Program-made: the position numbers and the translations under genes
The notes under the pieces: model-generated
Databases searched by the model: none
Told to the model about the DNA's origin: nothing
The model's input: only the letters and a program-made list of their open reading frames with translations
Shown: piece by piece, positions 51,230 through 61,200 of the stretch
Numbering within the stretch: the first letter of the stretch is position 1
How the letters are laid out: every line of letters starts with the position of its first letter
Source of the DNA: JAFECT01 sp036501825
Lineage (GTDB): Bacteria; Pseudomonadota; Alphaproteobacteria; Caulobacterales; Caulobacteraceae
Assembly (NCBI GenBank): GCA_036501825.1
Contig: DASXZP010000036.1
Coordinates: 248,001 to 312,000 of the forward strand
Direction: 5' to 3'
Length of the DNA: 64,000 bases

Positions 51230-52003
51230 ATGCTGCGTGCGCTCCTCGTCCCGATCCTGGCCGCCCTGACCCTGGGCGCCGCCGCCCCGCGGCCGTCCTC
51301 CACGACCGTCGACGTGTTCGCGGCCGCGAGCCTGAAGGAAGCGGTGGACGAGGCGGGCGCCGCCTATCTGGCGAAGACCGGGGTGAAGGTGCGCGCGACC
51401 TATGCGTCCTCGGCCCAGCTCGCCAAACAGATCGACCAGGGCGCGCCGGCGGATCTGTTCATCTCGGCCGACACCGAATGGATGGACTGGTCGGCCAAGC
51501 GCAATCTGATGGACGCGAACACCCGCCGGGTCGTTGCGTCGAACACCCTGGTGCTGATCGCGCCGCTCGACTCCAGGATCAAGCCGTTCACCATCACGCG
51601 GGGCGCGCCGCTGCTGAAGCTCGCGGACGGCGGTCGCATCGCGGTCGGCGAAACCGCCAGCGTGCCGGCCGGCATCTACGCCAAGTCGGCGTTCACCAAC
51701 CTCGGCCTCTGGGACGCGGTGAAGGACCACTTGGCCCAGGGTGAAAACGTGCGCGCCGCGCTGGCGTTCGTCGCGCGCGGCGAGGCGCCGCTCGGCGTGG
51801 TCTATGCCACCGACGCCAAGGCCGAACCCGAGGTCAAGGTGATCGCCACCTTCCCCGAAAGTTCGCACGCGCCGATCGTCTATCCGGCCGCGGTCGTACG
51901 CGCGTCGAAGCAGGGCCGCGCAGCGCAGGGGTTCCTGAACTTCCTCGCCGGCCGCGACGGCCAGGCGATCCTGCGCCGCCACGGGTTCGGTCCCCCTCGA
52001 TGA
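51230..52003 (+). CDS. modA: Molybdate ABC transporter, substrate-binding protein
   Basis: The 257-residue periplasmic protein has a signal peptide (MLRALLVPILAALTLGAAA), then VFAAASLKEAVDEAG, ASSAQLAKQIDQGAPADLFISAD, NTLVLIAP and GETASVPAGIYAKSA. These are the oxyanion-binding segments of ModA. First gene of modABC. Confidence 0.95.
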   Translation: MLRALLVPILAALTLGAAAPRPSSTTVDVFAAASLKEAVDEAGAAYLAKTGVKVRATYASSAQLAKQIDQGAPADLFISADTEWMDWSAKRNLMDANTRRVVASNTLVLIAPLDSRIKPFTITRGAPLLKLADGGRIAVGETASVPAGIYAKSAFTNLGLWDAVKDHLAQGENVRAALAFVARGEAPLGVVYATDAKAEPEVKVIATFPESSHAPIVYPAAVVRASKQGRAAQGFLNFLAGRDGQAILRRHGFGPPR

Positions 52004-52695
52004 CCTTCGCGCTCAGCGACGCCGAGATCGAAACCCTGCTGCTGTCCTTGCGCGTGGCGGGGACCGCCACGCTGGTCGCCGTGCCGCTCGGCGTGCTGAC
52101 CGCGTGGGTGCTGGCGCGTTTCCGGTTTCCCGGGCGGGACCTGATCTCCGGCATCGTGCATCTGCCGCTAGTGTTGCCGCCGGTGGTGACCGGCTACGCG
52201 CTGCTCGTGCTGTTCGGCACGCACGGGCCCATCGGCGCGTTGCTGAAGCCCTTCGGCATCGTCTTCGCCTTCGACTGGACCGGCGCCGCACTCGCCGCCG
52301 GCGTCATGGGCTTTCCGCTGCTGGTGCGCGCCGCGCGCCTGTCCTTCGAAGCGGTCGATCCGGGGCTGGAGCAGGCGGCCGCAACGCTCGGCGCCTCGCC
52401 GGGCCGGCGGTTTTTCCGCGTCACCCTGCCGCTCGCGGCGCCCGGCGTCGTTGCGGGAACCGTGCTGGCCTTCGCCAAGGCGCTGGGTGAGTTCGGCGCC
52501 ACCATCACCTTCGTCTCCAACATCCCGGGCCTGACCCGCACCCTTCCGCTGGCGATCTACACCGCGACGCAGACTCCCGAAGGCGACGCCGCAGCGATGC
52601 GGCTGGTGATCATTTCGGTCGTGATCTCGATCGGCGCGGTGTTGATCGCCGAGCGCGTGTCGCGCGCGGTGGCGCGCCGGGCGGCGGGTCTATGA
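52000..52695 (+). CDS. modB: Molybdate ABC transporter, permease
   Basis: The 231-residue, five- to six-TM permease has the ModB start (LSDAEIETLLLSLRVAGTATL), PLVLPPVVTGYALL, and the EAA loop EQAAATLGASPGRRFFRVTLPLAAPG that contacts ModC. FAKALGEFGATITFVSNIPG is diagnostic of ModB. ATG 52000 overlaps the modA stop. Confidence 0.95.
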   Translation: MTFALSDAEIETLLLSLRVAGTATLVAVPLGVLTAWVLARFRFPGRDLISGIVHLPLVLPPVVTGYALLVLFGTHGPIGALLKPFGIVFAFDWTGAALAAGVMGFPLLVRAARLSFEAVDPGLEQAAATLGASPGRRFFRVTLPLAAPGVVAGTVLAFAKALGEFGATITFVSNIPGLTRTLPLAIYTATQTPEGDAAAMRLVIISVVISIGAVLIAERVSRAVARRAAGL

Positions 52696-52705
52696 GGCTC
52701 CCCCT

Positions 52706-53755
52706 ATGAGTCTCGATGTCGACATCGATGCGCGCCGCGGCGGCTTTACCCTCGACGCCGCGTTCCAATCGAACGCCCGTGCGCTCGCCTTCTTCGGCCG
52801 CTCCGGCGCGGGCAAGTCGACCCTGGCCGATGTCGTCGCGGGCCTTCTGAAGCCGAAACGCGGCCGCATCGTCCTCGACGGCGAGACGCTCTTCGAACAG
52901 GGCAAGCGTTTCGTCCCCGCCTGGAAGCGCCGCATCGGCGTGGTGTTCCAGGACCCGCGCCTGTTCCCGCATCTTTCGGTGCGCGAAAACCTGCGGTTCG
53001 GAAACGCCGAAGCCGAGCTCGGCGAGATCGCCGCCCTGCTCGGCATCGACACCCTGCTGGATCGCCGCCCGCGCACATTATCCGGCGGCGAGGCGCGCCG
53101 CGTCGCTATCGGCCGGGCGCTGGTGGCAAAGCCGCGCCTGCTGATCCTCGACGAACCGCTCGCCGGTCTCGACGGCGCGCGCCGCGCGGAGTTGCTGCCG
53201 TATCTCGAACGGCTGAAGGCCGAGGGCGGACCGCCGCTCATCTACGTCAGCCACATGGTCGACGAGGTCACCCGCCTCGCCGACGAGATCGTGCTCCTCG
53301 GTCACGGCATGACGCTGGCCTGCGCGCCGGTGTCGGAAATCTTCGATCACCCGGAAGCGGAAGCCGCCGCCGCGCTGGACGCGCCGATCTCGGTGGTCGA
53401 GGCCAGGGTCGCGGCGCACGAGGCGGGCGGCACGCGGCTGCAACTCGGCGACCAGGGCTTTCTCATCCCGCGCATCGATACGGCCGTAGGCGCGCCCGCG
53501 CGCCTGATCGTCGATTCCCGCGACGTGGCCATCGCACTCTCCAACCCGCGAGACCTCAGCGTGCAAAACCGGCTGGTCATGCGCGTCGCGGCGCTGAAAC
53601 CTCGCACCGAAGGCGTGGTGGTGCGGCTCGAGGCGCCGGGTCTCGTGCTCAAATCGCTGGTCACGCCGGCCGCGGTCGAACAGCTCGGCCTGGAGCCCGG
53701 CCGCACGGTGGTCGCCCTGGTCAAGGCCACGGCGGCGGCGCGTCGCACCGCCTAG
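52706..53755 (+). CDS. modC: Molybdate ABC transporter, ATPase with TOBE domain
   Basis: The 349-residue ATPase has Walker A GRSGAGKST, a Q-loop VFQDPRLFPHLSV, the signature LSGGEARRVAIGRAL and Walker B LLILDEPLAGLD. H-loop YVSHMVDEVTRLAD and a C-terminal TOBE/Mop domain (about 285-349, VQNRLVMRVAALKPR) that can bind molybdate complete the pattern. It starts 10 bases after modB. Confidence 0.96.
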   Translation: MSLDVDIDARRGGFTLDAAFQSNARALAFFGRSGAGKSTLADVVAGLLKPKRGRIVLDGETLFEQGKRFVPAWKRRIGVVFQDPRLFPHLSVRENLRFGNAEAELGEIAALLGIDTLLDRRPRTLSGGEARRVAIGRALVAKPRLLILDEPLAGLDGARRAELLPYLERLKAEGGPPLIYVSHMVDEVTRLADEIVLLGHGMTLACAPVSEIFDHPEAEAAAALDAPISVVEARVAAHEAGGTRLQLGDQGFLIPRIDTAVGAPARLIVDSRDVAIALSNPRDLSVQNRLVMRVAALKPRTEGVVVRLEAPGLVLKSLVTPAAVEQLGLEPGRTVVALVKATAAARRTA

Positions 53756-53812
53756 CTAGCGCACGCCTGCAACCGCTGCTATTTCGGCATGAAAGCTTTG
53801 GGGGGCGTGATC

Positions 53813-55960
53813 ATGCGTGCGTGGATACTGGCGGCGGCTGCCGTTGTTCTCGCGTCGGCGGCCAGTGCGGCGGGCAAGCCGGTCGCCGACAAGGTCGTGG
53901 TCGACCTGTCCAAACAGGTCAACAGTTTCACCCCCAACGACGTGCTGGGCGCAGCGCTGGACGGCATGGAGAAGGGCGAGGTCAAACTCTACCTCACGCC
54001 CTTCAACATTCAGAAGATGCAGTCCTCGGGCATCCGCCGCGTCACCTATCGCACGCGCCCCGAACTCGGCATCAAGGTCTGGCACTGGACCGAAGAGGGG
54101 ACCTGGAGCGATCCAGAGCACAAGCAAGGCTACTGGACCGGCAGCGATCATCCGACGAAGGAGCCGACCGTCACCTGGGGCTACAATCTGCCGCGGCGCG
54201 GCGACAGCATCGATAATGCCTCCAACGTCGGCTACTCGCGCCTCGACGACGGCGATCCGGCGAGCTTCTGGAAGAGCAACCCCTATCTCGACCGCCGTTA
54301 CACAGGCCTTTCCGAAACCCGACCGTCGTGGATCGTGCTGTCGTTCGAAAAAACCATGCGGGTCGATGCGGCGCGCATCCAATGGGCGGCGCCCTACGCC
54401 ACGCACTTTCTGGTGCAGTACTGGGACGGCAAGGACGAGTTCTGGGAAGGCAAGGAACTCGCCACCGAAGCCGGCGGCTGGAAGACCTTTCCGCACGGCG
54501 ACGTGACCACGGACGGCAAGCCGAACGACGGGGTGCTGCGGCTCGCGGACGCGCCGGTGGCCGTGCACTTCCTGCGCATCCTGATGCTGTCGTCGTCGGA
54601 AACGGCGCCGGAGGGTTCGAGCGACGTGCGCGATAAGCTCGGCTACGCCGTGCGCGAGGTCGGCTTCGGCGCGCTCGACGCCAAGGGCGGCTTCACCGAC
54701 GTCGTGCGTCACGGCAAGACCAAGGAAACCCAAACGGTGATCCAGGTGTCGTCCACCGATCCCTGGCATCGCGCGGTGGACCGAGACCCCGGCACCGAGC
54801 AGCCGAGCCTCGACTTCGTATTCAAGTCGGGCCTGAACGGCGGCCTGCCGCTGATGATTCCCGTCGGCGTCTATTACGACACGCCGGAGAATGCGCTGGC
54901 CGAAATTCGCTATGTGAAGCGGCGCGGCTGGCCGGTGACCCAGGTCGAACTCGGCGAGGAGCCGGACGGTCAGTTCATCCGTCCCGAAGACTATGCCGAT
55001 CTCTACGTCGTGTGGGCGCGCAAGATCCACGAGCTCGATCCCAAACTGCAACTCGGCGGCCCCAGCATGCAGGGCGCGCTCACCGGCACCTGGCCCGATA
55101 CGCAATCGGGGACCTCGTGGATGGGCCGCTTCGTCGCCGAACTGAAGGCGCGCGACGGGCTCGATCAGTTCCAGTTCTATTCCTTCGAGCACTACGCCTT
55201 CGACGACGTCTGCGGCGCCATCGACGAGAAACTGCGCCAGGAAGACGTGCTGCTCGACAATATCATCACCCAGAACACCGAGGCCGGCGTTCCGCGCACG
55301 ATTCCGTGGATCATCACCGAGTATGGTCTCTCGCCCTTCTCCGGACGCCAGATGTCCGACATGGGCGGCGCGCTCTACGCCGCCGACGTGGTCGGCCATT
55401 TCATGAGCAAGGGCGGCGGCGCGGCCTATATGTTCGGCTACACGCCGGACGAGCCGATCAACCAGAACTTCCCCTGCGCAGGCTTCGGCAACATGATGCT
55501 GTTCCAGGCCGACGACAACGGCCGCTCCAAGTGGGTGATGCCGATGTACTGGGGCGAGCATATGATGCTGCACGATTGGGCGGCGCCCTTGGACAAGCCG
55601 CATCGCCTGTTCGCCGCCTCGTCGTCCTCGAAGGACAAGAAGGGCCGCGCCTATGTGGTGGTCTATCCACTGCTGGCGCAGGACGGCCGCTGGTCGGTGA
55701 TGCTGGTCAATCGCGACACGCGCGCGCACGACGCTGCCGTGGATTTCCGGACGGGCGGCGCGATGCAGGCGCTTGGCAAGGGCGCGACCCTGGACGAAGT
55801 GCAGTACTCCAAGGCGCAGTACGCCTATACGGACCGGGGCGAGAAAAGCCGCCCGACCAAGGACGATCCCCCGGTGCGCGGTCATCTGAAAGGCGGCAGG
55901 CCGATCCATCTTCCGGCCATGTCGCTGACCGTGGTGTCCGGCGCCGGCCCGCAGCCCTAA
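53813..55960 (+). CDS. Exported TIM-barrel glycoside hydrolase, family not assigned
   Basis: The 715-residue protein has a signal peptide (MRAWILAAAAVVLASAASA). A first beta-rich domain contains a discoidin-like stretch (SRPSWIVLSFEKTMRVDAARIQW-type pattern, about 145-260). A clan GH-A type barrel follows, with putative acid/base Glu in QVELGEEPDG and nucleophile Glu in PWIITEYGLSP. The C-terminus has a beta-sandwich (VMLVNRDTRAHDAAV). The overall design recalls GH39/GH44/agarase-like enzymes, but I cannot place it. ATG 53813 is preferred for the signal peptide; ATG 53789 is possible. It stands alone between modC and moeB, outside the glucan locus. Confidence 0.7.
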   Translation: MRAWILAAAAVVLASAASAAGKPVADKVVVDLSKQVNSFTPNDVLGAALDGMEKGEVKLYLTPFNIQKMQSSGIRRVTYRTRPELGIKVWHWTEEGTWSDPEHKQGYWTGSDHPTKEPTVTWGYNLPRRGDSIDNASNVGYSRLDDGDPASFWKSNPYLDRRYTGLSETRPSWIVLSFEKTMRVDAARIQWAAPYATHFLVQYWDGKDEFWEGKELATEAGGWKTFPHGDVTTDGKPNDGVLRLADAPVAVHFLRILMLSSSETAPEGSSDVRDKLGYAVREVGFGALDAKGGFTDVVRHGKTKETQTVIQVSSTDPWHRAVDRDPGTEQPSLDFVFKSGLNGGLPLMIPVGVYYDTPENALAEIRYVKRRGWPVTQVELGEEPDGQFIRPEDYADLYVVWARKIHELDPKLQLGGPSMQGALTGTWPDTQSGTSWMGRFVAELKARDGLDQFQFYSFEHYAFDDVCGAIDEKLRQEDVLLDNIITQNTEAGVPRTIPWIITEYGLSPFSGRQMSDMGGALYAADVVGHFMSKGGGAAYMFGYTPDEPINQNFPCAGFGNMMLFQADDNGRSKWVMPMYWGEHMMLHDWAAPLDKPHRLFAASSSSKDKKGRAYVVVYPLLAQDGRWSVMLVNRDTRAHDAAVDFRTGGAMQALGKGATLDEVQYSKAQYAYTDRGEKSRPTKDDPPVRGHLKGGRPIHLPAMSLTVVSGAGPQP

Positions 55961-55997
55961 GCTGGCGTCGCCCAGCCGAAAGGCGTAAGGCGCGGCC

Positions 55998-56741
55998 ATG
56001 TTCAGCGACCGCGAAGTCGAACGCTACGCCCGTCACCTCGTCCTGCGCGAGATCGGCGGCCCCGGCCAGCAGAAGCTGAAGGCCGCACGCGTGCTGATTG
56101 CGGGCGTCGGCGGCGTCGGCGGTCCCGCGGCGCTGTATCTCGCCGCGGCAGGCGTGGGCCGCATCGGGCTGGTCGACGACGACGTGGTCTCGCTCTCCAA
56201 CCTGCAGCGGCAGATTCAATTCAGCGAAGCCGACCTCGGCCGCGCCAAGACCGACGCGGCCCGCGAGCGCCTCACCGCGCTCAACGCCGACGTCGACATC
56301 GAACCGATCGAACGCCGCATCACCGCCGACAACGCCCGAGCCCTCGTGCATGGCTGGGATATCGTGATCGACGGCACCGACAGTTTCGAAACCCGCGCCG
56401 TGGTCGGCGACGCCTGCGTGGCGGAAGGCGCAACCCTCATCGCCGCCGCCGTCGGCCGCTGGGAGGTTCAGGTCGCGGTGCTGAAGGCCCGCCCCTGCTG
56501 GCGCTGCTTCGTGCCCGAGGTTCCACCCGGCGCCGAAACCTGCGCCGCCGCCGGCATCGTCGGCGCCCTGACCGGCGTCGCCGGCTCGCTGGCCGCGCTG
56601 GCCGCGATCAAGACGATCACCGGCGCCGGCGACGATCCGACCGGCGAGTTGCTGCTCTTCGACGCGCTCCACTGGCGCTCACGCAGCGTGACCATCACCG
56701 CGGACCCGCACTGTATGGTGTGCGGTCCTCGAGCTCAGTAA
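55998..56741 (+). CDS. moeB: MoeB/ThiF-family adenylyltransferase
   Basis: The 247-residue E1-like enzyme has RYARHLVLREIGGPGQQKL, the ATP loop AGVGGVGGPAALYL, DDDVVSLSNLQRQ with the catalytic Arg, and DGTDSFETRAVV. Two zinc knuckles, CWRC and CMVC, complete the set. It would adenylate the C-terminal Gly-Gly of MoaD (molybdopterin) or ThiS. Proximity to modABC favours the molybdenum-cofactor role, but MoaD/MoaE are not in the window. Confidence 0.9.
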   Translation: MFSDREVERYARHLVLREIGGPGQQKLKAARVLIAGVGGVGGPAALYLAAAGVGRIGLVDDDVVSLSNLQRQIQFSEADLGRAKTDAARERLTALNADVDIEPIERRITADNARALVHGWDIVIDGTDSFETRAVVGDACVAEGATLIAAAVGRWEVQVAVLKARPCWRCFVPEVPPGAETCAAAGIVGALTGVAGSLAALAAIKTITGAGDDPTGELLLFDALHWRSRSVTITADPHCMVCGPRAQ

Positions 56742-56854
56742 CCCTCACCCGAGGGGGGAGGGTCGCCTCGCGAAGCGAGCGGGGTGGGGGGCCAAGCGCA
56801 ACATCGAAAGTCGCGTTCGCGGCAACCCCTCGCGCTTCACGCGGTCCTCTCCCC
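56741..56854. repeat. Dispersed palindromic intergenic element, copy 1
   Basis: ACCCTCACCCGAGGGGGGAG starts a stretch of about 52 bases nearly identical to 63347-63398, and its 3' part CCCCTCGCGCTTCACGCGGT is repeated in the second copy. The 5' half (GCGAAGCGAGCGGGGTGGGG) and 3' half (CCCCTCGCGCTTC) are complementary, so the RNA would form a long imperfect hairpin. Typical REP/MITE-like element. Confidence 0.85.
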
Positions 56855-57008
56855 ACTGACCTATCGGCGGATTGGTGAAGGTGCGGACGCGTAGGCAAAA
56901 GGTCCCAAAGATTCAGGCTTTACGCCGCGGCGCGTTTATGGACGCGCAAGCCGAATCACTTACCCTGGGCATCAGGGAGGACCACCTAAAACCTACGAAA
57001 GACGAACC

Positions 57009-57257
57009 ATGACTAAGCGACCACTGACAGTAAAGGGTGCGGCCAAAGCAATCCAAAAGGCTATCGCGCCATCCAAGGCGGATAAGCGCTATGCCGCCAA
57101 GCCCACGCCCGTCGTCCACCCGATCACGTCGGACAGGATCAAGTCTCTCTCCGCAAAGGGCGAGAAGGACGGCGCTTCTCTGACGCCGAAAGAGGTCCAG
57201 ACACTTGCAGCTTCCGTTCAGCGGCACATTGAGCCCCGTAAGGGCCGCATCGTATAA
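57009..57257 (+). CDS. Small basic hypothetical protein
   Basis: The 82-residue Lys-rich protein (MTKRPLTVKGAAKAIQKA...) has no recognised motif. A block DRIKSLSAKGEKDGASLTPK suggests a short helical nucleic-acid- or protein-binding domain. It lies in a patch of lower GC than the surroundings and shows no strong ribosome site, so it may be a small transferred gene. Function unknown. Confidence 0.5.
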   Translation: MTKRPLTVKGAAKAIQKAIAPSKADKRYAAKPTPVVHPITSDRIKSLSAKGEKDGASLTPKEVQTLAASVQRHIEPRKGRIV

Positions 57258-57519
57258 GTCACTGAATGAGCGTACGGTCGGGCGGGCTATTCCCATTATC
57301 CCGCTCGCCTGCTTTCGGGGACAGCCCAGGTCGCCCAGTTAACGGCGTGGCCGCCCTAGGAGCCCTTGAGCTGCCCACGTTTCACAGGTCGCCTCCGAAG
57401 CTCCGGCTGCTTATGCGGCTGGGCAGGCGTGGTGAGCGCCTTGGCGATACCCTTGGCGAATCATTCTTCAGCGCTGTGTTCGTCCCCGGGGCGGCCCAAC
57501 AGGCGACTTCTTAGATCCC
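57258..57519. other. Gap between two atypical genes, no firm gene
   Basis: The 57266-57514 frame is open for 82 codons, but its translation (Arg/Pro/Gly/Leu mix) has no motif and the ATG has no ribosome site, so I do not call it. I see no hairpin of terminator type in these 262 bases. Confidence 0.4.
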
Positions 57520-58191
57520 ATGCCAGAACCCCATCATCCAACGCTACTAGAGTTTATGAAGCATGAGCTTGCGCAAGTTGCCCCCTCAAACCGATACGCG
57601 CTCGCCCTGGGCAAGTTCATGCAACAATTTACCCAGACCGAATATCAGCTGGTCTTACTGCTGCGCCACTTCGCCGGGACCTCGGATGAGGTTGGCAGGG
57701 CTGTATTCCATGGCTACCGAATCGACGCGACCAAGGACGCTATCAACCGAATCCTCGACGCCACGGGCAATATGGAGGCGAAGGTTCGCCTTGAGGAACC
57801 GTTTAGTCGCTTGGGCGCCATCAACGGGATGCGGAACAACATCGTACATTGGGGTGCGCGTTGGTACGGCGCTCCCTACGGCGCGCCGTTTCTTGTTTCT
57901 AATGACCGCATAGCGCACACGCCGGAGCGGTTAAGGGAGTACGCGATCAAGCCAGACACCCTCGCAGAAATGCGGATTGATCTAGAGAAAATCGAGCATC
58001 TTCTTCGGGAAGAGTGTAGCGAGAAACCCTTTATATCCGCGCATCTTTACGACGCGAGGATAGAGCCATGGCTATATATACCGCTTCAACCGTCTCGTCG
58101 GGAGAAAGCTCCGCGTGACGGCTCTCCTCCAAAGCGGCCGCGCGGGCGCGACGCATCTCCGAACTCACCTCAGAAAAAGCGCCGCGACTAG
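57520..58191 (+). CDS. HEPN-like hypothetical protein
   Basis: The 223-residue, mostly helical protein contains INGMRNNIVHWGARW, in which R-N-N-I-V-H fits the R-x4-H motif of HEPN ribonuclease domains. The preceding helices (QQFTQTEYQLVLLLRHFAG) fit a four-helix HEPN bundle. The C-terminus is a disordered Lys/Arg/Pro/Ser tail. HEPN proteins often act as RNases in toxin-antitoxin or defence systems, but no MNT antitoxin or other partner is adjacent. The gene sits in the low-GC patch. The HEPN reading is inference from the motif only. Confidence 0.6.
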   Translation: MPEPHHPTLLEFMKHELAQVAPSNRYALALGKFMQQFTQTEYQLVLLLRHFAGTSDEVGRAVFHGYRIDATKDAINRILDATGNMEAKVRLEEPFSRLGAINGMRNNIVHWGARWYGAPYGAPFLVSNDRIAHTPERLREYAIKPDTLAEMRIDLEKIEHLLREECSEKPFISAHLYDARIEPWLYIPLQPSRREKAPRDGSPPKRPRGRDASPNSPQKKRRD

Positions 58192-58257
58192 CGCCAGCCT
58201 ATCCCGACGAACCCTCGGCGATGGCGGTTTCGTGCAACCGCGCGCTTGCGTTCCGAC

Positions 58258-61200
58258 CTAAGCCCTCGTCGGCGCCGCCACCGTACCTTTGCGTTCCAGC
58301 TTGCCCCACAGGACGCGGTGGCCGCGCACGGCGTTGGCGACGGCCTTCACCACCACGTAGTACATGAGTTGGCGATAGCCGAAGCGCTGCAACGGCAACC
58401 ACGGCAGGTCCTTCCACGGCGCGCGCGGCTCCATGATCATGCCCACGACGCCGGCGGCGAGATCGAGCAGGACGAACGCCATCCAGTAGGCGATGGCGCG
58501 GATCATGTCGTCGGTGTTCCACTCGCCCGGATGCGACTGCGCCGCCATCCACGCCGAGATCAGCGACAAGACGACGGCCACGTCCACCAGGGGCGAGACC
58601 ACCGTCATGGCGATCTGGAACAGCCACACCTGCGGCAGGGCGACAAAGCCCAGCGCCGGGTTCTTCTTCGAGAACAGGCCCGAGCGGTGCTTCCACAGAC
58701 ACTGCAGCGTGCCGAACGACCAGCGGAAGCGCTGTTTCAGCAGGCCCTTCACCGTGTCGGGACTTTCGGTGAAGGCGCGCGCGTCGGCGTCGAAGGTCAC
58801 CTTCCAGCCGGCCTGTTGAATCGCGATGGTCAGGTCCTGGTCTTCCGCCAGGGTGTCGGTCGGATAGCCGCCGACTTCGTCGAGCGCGGTCCGGCGCCAG
58901 GCGCCGACCGCTCCGGGAACCACGGTCACCGCGCCCAGCACCGCCAGCGCGCGTCGCTCCAGGTTCTGCGCGGTCACGTACTCCAGCGCCTGCCAGCGCG
59001 TGATCAGGTTCATGCGGTTGCCGACCAGGGCGTTGCCCGCGACGGCGCCGATCTTCGGGTCGGCGAACCAGCGCGCCAGGCGTCCGATGGTCTCCGGCGG
59101 GAACTGCGTGTCGGCGTCGAGCGCCACGACGATCTCACCCTTGACCTCCTTGAGGCCGCGGTTCAGGGCGCTGGCCTTGCCGCCGTTCTCGAAGCGCATC
59201 AGACGCACGCGCGGCTCGTCCTTGAACGCCTCTTCCACCACCTCAGCGGTCCGGTCGGTGGACCCGTCGTCGAGCACCAGAATGTCGAGGTCTTTCCAGT
59301 CCGAGTTCAGGATCTGGCGCACGGAGGCCACGATCACCCGCTCCTCGTTGAAGCACGGGATCAGCACGCTGACCGGATGCGGCTTGGACGGATCGAGCTC
59401 CGGCGGCTTTGTGCGCGCGGTCTTGATCACGTGCGCGATCGCGAAACTCGCCAGGAACAGCAGACGCCCGATGCCCAGCACGATGGCGGTCATCAGCATG
59501 ATGCGCAGGCCTTCCTCGAAGTTGCGCACCAGGAAGAAGGCCGAGCGGTCGATCAGCAGGTCGGCGGAATCGCGATTGGCCGGCGGCATGGCCTGGCCCT
59601 CGGTCATGTCGGCGCCGTTGCTCATGCGCACGAGGTCGCTCACCAGCACCAGCTTGTAGCCGTTTGTGCGCAGAGCCTGGATCAGACCCGGCAGCGCGTC
59701 GACCGTCGCCTGCCGGTCGCCGCCGGCGTCGTGCAGCAGAATCACACGCCCGGGCGTATTGCCGCGCGGCGTCTCGAGCTGGTCGAGCACGCGTTGGATG
59801 ATCAGGGCGGGCGCGGGCTTTTGCCAGTCGTCGGGATCGATGCGCAGGCCGACGTTCACATAGCCCATGTTCTGCGCCAGCAGGAGCGGTGCGACTTCGT
59901 TCGGCGTCGACGGATCGGCGTCGCCCAGGAACGGCGGTCGGAACAGGCGCATGGAATGGCCGGTCAGGGTCTGGAACAGGCGCTGGGTCGCGTTCAGCTC
60001 GAGCGCCGCCTCCGCCAGCGGCACCTGGCCGATGTTGGGGTGGGTGAAGGTGTGGCTGCCGATCTCCTGACCTTCGCGCACCTCGCGCATCACGATGTCG
60101 GGGCGATGCTCCATGTTCTCGCCGATGACGAAGAAGGTGGCGGGCGCGTTGTAGCGCTTCAGGATGTCGAGGATTTTCGGCGTCCAGCGCCCGTCGGGCC
60201 CGTCGTCGAAGGTCAGCGCCACCATGTGTTCGTGCTGCTTGTCGAAACCCAGACGTTCGACGCGGTAGCCTTGCGGCAGCACCGCGTAGGTCTCGTCGGA
60301 GACCAGGTTGGTCTTCGGATCGAGGGTGAAGTCGCGGTGACCGGGCCTGGGCGTTCCGGTGACGCGCAGAATCTCGCCTTCGCCGTCGAAATCTACCGAC
60401 GCGCCGGCGGTCAGGGTGTGCAGTCCGGCCGGGCTCGCCCGGCCATAGGCCGCGCCCAGCACCGTCCAGACGTCCGGGTCCTCGGTGCCGAGACGCCACA
60501 GCGCATAGCCGTGCGGGCGCCAGCTGTCGGTGACCTGAATCTCGTTGAACAGCGAAACCGCGTCGAGGAACCACACCTCGTGCTTCTCGCCGTCATCGTC
60601 GTAGGAGAAGGTCGGCGTCAGCGAGTCGGAATCGAAGTCGATCTCCGCGTCGGAATCGTCGGCGGTCTGGGTGGTTTCCTCGAAGGTCGTGGTGTCGGCG
60701 GACTGTTTGCCGGCCCAGTCGTAGCCGTAGGAGCCCAGGCCCACGATGGTTTTGTTCGGGTCGAGATGTTTGGTCAGGCGCGCGAGGTTCTCCTCGTACC
60801 AGCCCTGACTGGCCGGCGATCCGGGCGCGCCGGTGCGATAGTGCTCGTCGTAGCCCATCAGCACCAGCTGATCGACGCTGGGCTGCATCTTGTCCGGCTG
60901 CCAATCGAGATCGTCGAAGGGCGCCGTCGCCCACAACTGGTGGCCGTGCGCGCGCAACGCCGCGTGCGCCTGCGCCAGGAAGCCGGGATAGAGCGCCAGG
61001 CCGCGCGGCTTCATGTCTTCGAAGTCGAAACAGATGCCGGCCCAGGCGTTCTTGTCCGCCTGGTCGACGACGGCGGCGATCAGGGCCACGCGCGCCTTCG
61101 GATTTTCCAGCAGCTGGTCGACCATCGGTCCCATCCAGCCGCTCTGCTGCAGGTTCATGATCACCGCGACCACAGCGGGCTTCTTCTTGGCGGCGCGCAG

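Noticed and set aside
57266..57514. 82-codon plus-strand ORF between the two atypical genes
   Set aside because: No ribosome site, no motif, residue composition like non-coding translation; not conserved-looking. Left as a gap.
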